Program-made: the position numbers and the translations under genes
Source: Thalassotalea sediminis
Lineage (GTDB): Bacteria > Pseudomonadota > Gammaproteobacteria > Enterobacterales > Alteromonadaceae
Length of the DNA: 64,000 nt
Direction of reading: 5' to 3'
Assembly: GCF_030295915.1 (NCBI RefSeq)
Contig: NZ_AP027361.1
Span: 1,922,001-1,986,000 of the forward strand
Notes under the pieces: model-generated
The model's input: the letters and a program-made list of their open reading frames with translations, nothing else
Told to the model about the DNA's origin: nothing
Databases searched by the model: none
Shown here: piece after piece, positions 59,188 through 64,000 of the stretch
How positions within the stretch are numbered: position 1 is the stretch's first letter
Layout of the letters: each line of letters begins with the position of its first letter

Positions 59188-60084
59188 ATGTTTGCCAACA
59201 AATCAGCATCTGAAGTTTATCTTTTGTCATTACAATCTTCACAAAGTCGAGTCACGATGAGTTCATTGCTTAATGTTGTTGCACTAAAATTACAAAATAA
59301 AAAATCACATAGCGATGTTGACTGGTCAGTGCTTAACTATGAACAAATTTTACATTTATTATCAGACTTATCTTCGCAAGGAAAATCACCTTCAACGATC
59401 AATGTTTATTTGTCAGCACTTAAAGGTGTCGCTAAAGAAGCTTGGCGTAAAAAAGATATTGATGTAGAAACTTATCAACACATTAAGGAGATCCGCAGAG
59501 TACGTGGTTCTCGCAGTGTTAAAGGACGGGCTTTAGAATTATCTGAACTTAATCAACTTATCGACTACTGCATGATGCAAGACGGCGTTATTGCCATGCG
59601 TGATGCTGCCGTGGTTGCTTTAGTTTATGGTGCCGGTCTTCGTCGTCATGAAGCTGCAAACTTATTATTAAGTGATCTCAACTTAAAAGACGCTACACTT
59701 CGTGTGCTTGGTAAAGGTAATAAGGAACGTGTTAATGCATTACACAATAGAATTCTTGAGATATTAGATGTATGGCTGCAAGAACGTGGTTTAGAGCCTG
59801 GTCCATTATTTTTAAGAGCACGTAAAGGAAACCGCTTAGTTAATGAACCTATTTCTGGGCAAACAATTTACGATATTATTATTAGGCGTTATCAAGAAGC
59901 AGGTTTAAAACGACTTACTCCGCATGATCTTCGTCGAACTTATGCGACAAAGTTATTAGAAAATGGTGAAGATGTTTTCGTTGTACAAGACTTAATGGGA
60001 CATTCTTCAGTGGAAACCACCAAAAACTATGATAAACGAGCAGATGTCGCCAAAAATAAAGCTGCTAAAGCCCTACCGTTTTAA
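59188..60084 (+). CDS. Site-specific tyrosine recombinase (phage-integrase family), solitary
   Basis: 298 residues. A SAM-like N-terminal core-binding domain is followed by a complete catalytic set: R152 in GAGLRRHEA, K176 in GKGNKER, H246-x-x-R249 in HDLRRTY, H272 in GHSS and Y281 in TKNYDKR. It lacks the extra helix insert that marks integron IntI, so it is not the integrase of the cassette array at the left edge. AGGATT precedes ATG. The 3' end overlaps the converging transporter gene by 12 bp. Confidence 0.9.
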   Translation: MFANKSASEVYLLSLQSSQSRVTMSSLLNVVALKLQNKKSHSDVDWSVLNYEQILHLLSDLSSQGKSPSTINVYLSALKGVAKEAWRKKDIDVETYQHIKEIRRVRGSRSVKGRALELSELNQLIDYCMMQDGVIAMRDAAVVALVYGAGLRRHEAANLLLSDLNLKDATLRVLGKGNKERVNALHNRILEILDVWLQERGLEPGPLFLRARKGNRLVNEPISGQTIYDIIIRRYQEAGLKRLTPHDLRRTYATKLLENGEDVFVVQDLMGHSSVETTKNYDKRADVAKNKAAKALPF

Positions 60085-60858
60085 CATTTGTACGCTGGTC
60101 CATTGCTGACTTATTTGATCGAGTTCCCCCGTCTGTTTTAAGTGTTCAATTGCTGAATTAAAACGCTCAAGATCTTTTTCATTCATCGTTTTTTTACTGA
60201 GCATAATGTAAATATCGTCTTGATAAATTTCTACTGAATGTGCTTCAAATTCATTAAAAAGTTTGTACTTATCTATAAACGCTCGCATAGTTACAGGATC
60301 AACAAAAAAGCCATCTAAGTGCCCTTTTAATGTAAGTTTTACGTTTTGTTCAAGGTCAATAACTTCACTAATATGGGCTTGAAAAGCGGGTTGTTTCATT
60401 AAAGTTTTATAGGTCTCACCATAGTAATAACCACTTTCAACACCTATTAAGTAATCACTCGCGATTAAATCCCGTAGGTTAGGCAATATTATTTTATCTT
60501 TCATACCCTTACGAACGTAGAGCTTCACTTGTTCAGTGCGATAAGGCTGGGTAAAATATGCGTAATTTTGACGTTCAGAAGAAATAGAAGCTCCCATAGC
60601 AACATCCATTTTACCTAATTTGATATATTGTAAATGTCTTTTCCAGGGTAACTCTGTGTAATCCACTTTATAGTCGGCTTTTTCTATGATTCTATTAAAA
60701 ATGTCTACATCTAGGCCAACAAGTAAATGTTGATTATTGTGATATTGATAGGGATACCAGAGTTCCCAACCGACTGACAAATTATTTCGCTGATTTGCAC
60801 ATGCAGTAAGGCATATTAAGAGTGTTGATATAAAGGTTATAAGCATTTTACATTTCAC
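60073..60858 (-). CDS. Transporter substrate-binding lipoprotein (SBP_bac_3-like)
   Basis: 261 residues. The N-terminus carries a lipobox (CLTAC). The rest fits amino-acid-type periplasmic binding domains: YNNQHLLVGLDVDIFNRIIE-like opening, GKMDVAMGASISSERQNYAYF and GYYYGETYKTL. No permease is nearby. Converges with the recombinase gene. It follows the M23 gene by 29 bp and may share its transcript. Confidence 0.82.
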   Translation of the reverse strand: MKCKMLITFISTLLICLTACANQRNNLSVGWELWYPYQYHNNQHLLVGLDVDIFNRIIEKADYKVDYTELPWKRHLQYIKLGKMDVAMGASISSERQNYAYFTQPYRTEQVKLYVRKGMKDKIILPNLRDLIASDYLIGVESGYYYGETYKTLMKQPAFQAHISEVIDLEQNVKLTLKGHLDGFFVDPVTMRAFIDKYKLFNEFEAHSVEIYQDDIYIMLSKKTMNEKDLERFNSAIEHLKQTGELDQISQQWTSVQMLKR

Positions 60859-60887
60859 AACAACACTCCATTTATTTAGTATTTTTA

Positions 60888-61709
60888 TTATTCGAACACT
60901 TTTAAAGCTAGCGCTGGATCTAATTTGACATGTTTCCAGTTAATCCGCCAATCTAAATGCGGCCCTGTTACTCGTCCGGTAGCTCCCATCGCGGCGACTT
61001 TTTCACCTTTTTCTACTACATCACCTTCTTTAACATAACTATCGCTTAGGTGCAAAAACGTTGACGTAACACCGTGACCGTGATCTATTATCATTGTTCC
61101 ACCTGAGTAAAACATGTCTGGCACGTATAACGTAACTACACCAGAAGCCGGTGCAGTTACGGGTGTACCTGTTGGTCCCGCGTAATCTAACCCATAATGT
61201 GGACGACCAGGTTTACCATTATAAAAACGCTGGCTGCCATAAACACCTGTAATAGTGCCCTTAGCAGGTGCAATAAACCCGTTAGCAAAATCAACCCGTT
61301 TACTCACGTGATTACGTGCTAAATACACTTGTTCTGCGTCTTTTTTTGCTCGCTTAACACTTTCAGGATCAGGGTTCATGATCTTTTTAGCAATTCCTTC
61401 AACACGCTGTATATTGTAGGATTGTGCTTTCGGTTTTAAGGTCTTAGTGATTACCTTACCATTAGGGTGTTTTACTATTAGCGTATGCGTTTTATTTTCA
61501 TCGCGTGAAAACCCAAAAACAAAATCACCATCTGGCGATAACATAAGGTTTTCATTATCCAACGTTACTTTGCTTTTAGGTAACGTTTTGCCAATGATTA
61601 AACCACCCTGCTGTATTTCACCTTTTAATTGTAAATTTTGTGCTGTTACAGCCAATGTTACCAAGTAAGGTAACACGGTAAAGAAGCGTAGTGCCTTGAT
61701 ATTAAGCAT
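60888..61709 (-). CDS. M23 family (LytM-type) metallopeptidase, secreted
   Basis: 273 residues with a signal peptide (about 1-24). The M23 zinc motifs are HYGLDYA (H, D) and HLS..; TGPHLDWRI supplies the catalytic/zinc His near the C-terminus, and IIDHGHGVTSTFLHL the central HxH. It probably cuts peptidoglycan cross-bridges or activates amidases. It overlaps the next upstream PTPS gene by 8 bp. Confidence 0.9.
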   Translation of the reverse strand: MLNIKALRFFTVLPYLVTLAVTAQNLQLKGEIQQGGLIIGKTLPKSKVTLDNENLMLSPDGDFVFGFSRDENKTHTLIVKHPNGKVITKTLKPKAQSYNIQRVEGIAKKIMNPDPESVKRAKKDAEQVYLARNHVSKRVDFANGFIAPAKGTITGVYGSQRFYNGKPGRPHYGLDYAGPTGTPVTAPASGVVTLYVPDMFYSGGTMIIDHGHGVTSTFLHLSDSYVKEGDVVEKGEKVAAMGATGRVTGPHLDWRINWKHVKLDPALALKVFE

Positions 61710-62583
61710 GCGCTATTGCTCCTTTACCTACTCCTTCATAAGCAATAACGGTAAAATGATCTTTAGGTTGTTGCATTTTTAATTGCCGTGCAATGTAATC
61801 TGCGAGTAACTCGACCGTTGAGTCACAGTCAACCACTTCTAACACTTTACTGTCTACAGCAATATCAAAGCGCCCTTGTGGTGCTTGATAAGCAAAAAGT
61901 TGATGGTTTTCCGTTAGCAAGTTTTCCGCTGTTGAAGACAACTGAATATCACTTTTAGCTACCCGATCAGCTTCCGAAGCAATATATATATCTTGCCAAC
62001 GTTGACACCAAAAATGTTCAAGATCTTCAGAGCGTTTATCATTGTGAAAAAGTTCAATTTTTGAACGGTGACCATGTGCTATGCGCTGACAATTACCGTC
62101 ATGTAGTTTAAGTCCATGGGTATAATGATAAAAGTCACTGTCAATTTGCTCTGGTCTTAACGTTAACACTAAGCCTTGAACGTTATTAGGTAATTGCGCA
62201 AGAATAATATCCGTTAAATATTGTTTTACTGATGTTGTTGTAATGTTCTCACAAGGTAACTTAGCAAACGCACAACTTGGAGATTGTAAAAAATAACTTG
62301 CACGTGCAGACGTGAGATCAACAAACTCATGGTTGTCATGATAGTTAGATGGAGTAACAGTCACCGAAGAGCACTGTTCAGCAATCAATAATTTGTGATC
62401 TACGGCATCATCAATTATGGCTTTAATTTGCTTTTTAACCACAGCAAAATCTAATACCATTTTCATATCATTTAATGTGCCATCTAATAACACGTCAACT
62501 ATCCAACTTTCGCCTACAATACCTCTTTGTGAGCAACAGTAAGAAAAGTCGATAACAGTTAAATCTTTGACAAATAATTGCAT
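61702..62583 (-). CDS. Tandem-domain 6-pyruvoyl/6-carboxy-tetrahydropterin synthase-like protein
   Basis: 293 residues, about twice QueD (~120). The first half keeps MVLDFAVVKK and the catalytic-type DH (AVDHKLL) but has lost the zinc His triad (FSYCC, IVGES where QueD has AAH, HGH). The second half keeps KLHDGN and AHGHRSKIEL, the zinc side, and CDSTVELLADYIARQL. The active site may be completed between halves. Role in queuosine or pterin metabolism uncertain. Lies 7 bp after pyrC. Confidence 0.75.
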   Translation of the reverse strand: MQLFVKDLTVIDFSYCCSQRGIVGESWIVDVLLDGTLNDMKMVLDFAVVKKQIKAIIDDAVDHKLLIAEQCSSVTVTPSNYHDNHEFVDLTSARASYFLQSPSCAFAKLPCENITTTSVKQYLTDIILAQLPNNVQGLVLTLRPEQIDSDFYHYTHGLKLHDGNCQRIAHGHRSKIELFHNDKRSEDLEHFWCQRWQDIYIASEADRVAKSDIQLSSTAENLLTENHQLFAYQAPQGRFDIAVDSKVLEVVDCDSTVELLADYIARQLKMQQPKDHFTVIAYEGVGKGAIAHA

Positions 62584-62590
62584 TAACCTA

Positions 62591-63622
62591 TTAACCCTTT
62601 ACTCGCCATTGAATTTCTTCACCCGCTCTTATTGGTACGACAACGTCATTTCCAAGCGACATCGTTTCAGGTACAGGCCAAGCAGATTTTTCTAACGTAA
62701 TGGTATCTTTATTAATTGGTAAGTCGTAAAACTTAGGACCATGCAAACTTGAAAATCCTTCTAATTTATCAAGAGCATTTTCCTGTTCAAAAACTTCTGC
62801 ATAAAGTTCAATTGCGGCATGCGCTGTATACGACCCTGCGCACCCACACGCTGATTCTTTAGCACCTATTGGGTGCGGTGCAGAATCAGTACCTAAAAAG
62901 AACTTACTACTACCACTGGTTGCCGCTTTAATAAGCGCTTGTTGGTGTATATTACGCTTCAAAATCGGCAAACAGTAATAATGTGGGCGAATGCCACCAA
63001 CTAACATGTGGTTTCTATTGTACAGTAAATGATGTGCTGTAATGGTTGCTGCTACATTTTCACTTGCGTTGGTTACAAAATCTACTGCGTTTTTAGTGGT
63101 GATGTGTTCTAACACTACTTTTAATTTCGGGTGTTTTGCGACGAGTGGCTTTAATATGCTATCGATAAACACAGCTTCTCGATCAAAAATGTCAATATCT
63201 GAAGTAGTCACCTCTCCGTGAACAAGTAATGGCATGTTCAATAATTCCATTTCAGCAATGACGTTCGCTATGTTATCAACATGTGTTACACCTGAAGATG
63301 AATTAGTCGTTGCTCCTGCTGGGTATAACTTCGCAGCATAAACTAGCCCGCTCTCTTTAGCCTGACGAATATCTTCAGCAGTAGTATTATCAGTGAGGTA
63401 TAGCACCATTAGCGGTTTAAACGAAGATGACGGGTTGTTAGCCATAATACGTTGGTAATAATCTTGCGCCATGTCTGCTGTAGTAACTGGCGGAACCAAG
63501 TTAGGCATAACAATAGCACGACCAAAATAGCGGCTTATATCAGCCACGGTAGAACTTAGAGATTCACCATCACGCAGGTGAACATGCCAATCATCAGGTC
63601 TTGTAATTGTTAATGTGTTCAT
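62591..63622 (-). CDS. pyrC: Dihydroorotase
   Basis: 343 residues, the usual PyrC length. Zinc ligands: WHVHLRDG, the carboxylated Lys in [25 protein letters not shown] and the catalytic Asp in GTDSAPHP. It closes carbamoyl-aspartate to dihydroorotate in pyrimidine synthesis. Minus strand, followed closely by the PTPS-like gene and preceded, across 33 bp, by yejK. Confidence 0.97.
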   Translation of the reverse strand: MNTLTITRPDDWHVHLRDGESLSSTVADISRYFGRAIVMPNLVPPVTTADMAQDYYQRIMANNPSSSFKPLMVLYLTDNTTAEDIRQAKESGLVYAAKLYPAGATTNSSSGVTHVDNIANVIAEMELLNMPLLVHGEVTTSDIDIFDREAVFIDSILKPLVAKHPKLKVVLEHITTKNAVDFVTNASENVAATITAHHLLYNRNHMLVGGIRPHYYCLPILKRNIHQQALIKAATSGSSKFFLGTDSAPHPIGAKESACGCAGSYTAHAAIELYAEVFEQENALDKLEGFSSLHGPKFYDLPINKDTITLEKSAWPVPETMSLGNDVVVPIRAGEEIQWRVKG

Positions 63623-63655
63623 GAATATCCTTTAAATCTTAATTTGCCAAGCCAC

Positions 63656-64000
63656 TTATTCAAAAGGCTGACTGGTCTGTGTCGCACGATCTTCATCTTG
63701 AAGCAGCTTTAATAACTGATCTTTCAAATTTGGCGGCACTTTATATATTGTTAAACTATCATTAGCTGCATTATACACAACATCTTGCCCAAAATGACTA
63801 CGTTCAAAACTAATACTGATACCCGCACCATAACCAGAGTATTTAGTTACCTTATTTACAATGGCCTGATCATGTGGAAATGAATCTTCTAAAGGGTAAT
63901 CATTGCTTTGACAAAAACTATAGAAATCCTGCTTAGCCCCCTCTTTTGAAATGACATTGCCGAGTTCCTTGATGGAGACTTCCTGTGCTGATTCTTTTTG
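63656..64000 (-). CDS. yejK: Nucleoid-associated protein YejK/NdpA, C-terminal part (cut by window edge)
   Basis: 115 codons on the minus strand, running from the right edge to TAA at 63658-63656. The end carries YejK-type features: YPLEDSFPHDQAIVNKVTKYSGYGAGISISFER, then VVYNAANDSLTIYKVPPNLKDQLL, a strand-rich C-terminal domain of nucleoid-associated NdpA. The N-terminal part lies beyond the window. It is in the same orientation as pyrC, 33 bp away. Confidence 0.85.
   Translation of the reverse strand, partial: QKESAQEVSIKELGNVISKEGAKQDFYSFCQSNDYPLEDSFPHDQAIVNKVTKYSGYGAGISISFERSHFGQDVVYNAANDSLTIYKVPPNLKDQLLKLLQDEDRATQTSQPFE

Noticed and set aside
59188..60084. Integron integrase IntI
   Set aside because: It has the tyrosine recombinase residues but not the extra insert typical of IntI, is 59 kb from the cassettes and has no attI next to it.

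Overview
The window looks like chromosomal DNA of a low-GC marine gammaproteobacterium of the Alteromonadales, most like Colwelliaceae (Thalassotalea/Colwellia). This is inferred from protein character and gene order, without any database search. The supporting blocks are lrp-ftsK-lolA-rarA-crcB-serS, divergent bioA / bioBFCD, sppA-ansA beside a ydjA-like nitroreductase, nhaD, yeaC with a DUF349 protein, and a PEP-CTERM surface protein. I saw no rRNA, tRNA, insertion sequence, prophage or CRISPR array.

Region 1 (1-4.1 kb) reads as one end of a chromosomal integron. A gene fragment, a cupin, a VOC protein, an alpha/beta hydrolase, a DUF2157-like membrane protein and a DUF1697 protein all point rightwards. 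The first four gene junctions carry attC-like imperfect palindromes. The two leftmost have good core boxes (GTTATGC, GTTAGGC). The next two have a changed crossover base (TTTAG, ATTAG). The last recognisable one is heavily eroded. No integron integrase lies in the window, so attI and intI, if present, should be to the left.

Region 2 (4.1-17.9 kb) is accessory housekeeping: DUF2059, several GNAT acetyltransferases (AaaT-like and YjaB-like among them), glutaminase, a PEP-CTERM protein, a PHD-like 2OG-Fe(II) oxygenase, HPP and YdcF family proteins, an esterase, and a three-gene SDR-DUF2141-VTT operon diverging from a Crp/Fnr regulator.

Region 3 (17.9-34 kb) begins with ald divergent from lrp, followed by the ftsK-lolA-rarA-crcB-serS block (cell division, lipoprotein trafficking, replication repair, fluoride export, tRNA charging). 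Then come a TlpA-like thioredoxin, an M14 carboxypeptidase, an AGCS amino-acid/sodium symporter, yeaC with a large DUF349 protein, and a lone sugar-type periplasmic binding protein.

Region 4 (34-45.7 kb) holds ansA and sppA, a DoxX/nitroreductase pair, asnS, and the biotin locus. bioA and bioBFCD diverge from a putative BirA operator. bioH is absent here.

Region 5 (45.7-58.6 kb) holds pepE, and an orphan HicB-like ribbon-helix-helix protein preceded by four 15-bp direct repeats phased at 33-34 bp. It continues with a transglutaminase-like/TPR lipoprotein plus M28 peptidase pair, a phosphoribosyltransferase, an ENPP-type phosphodiesterase, an EAL/HDOD protein, a single-domain response regulator, nhaD, two unknown small proteins, and a LysR regulator divergent from a seven-repeat FG-GAP protein.

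Region 6 (58.6-64 kb) has a solitary tyrosine recombinase with a palindrome-rich leader. It converges on a minus-strand run: SBP_bac_3 lipoprotein, M23 peptidase, tandem PTPS/QueD-like protein, pyrC, and the C-terminal part of yejK, cut by the window edge.

The best candidates for something undescribed are the phased repeat array at the orphan hicB-like gene, the decaying attC series, and the tandem PTPS protein whose two halves each keep a different part of the active site.
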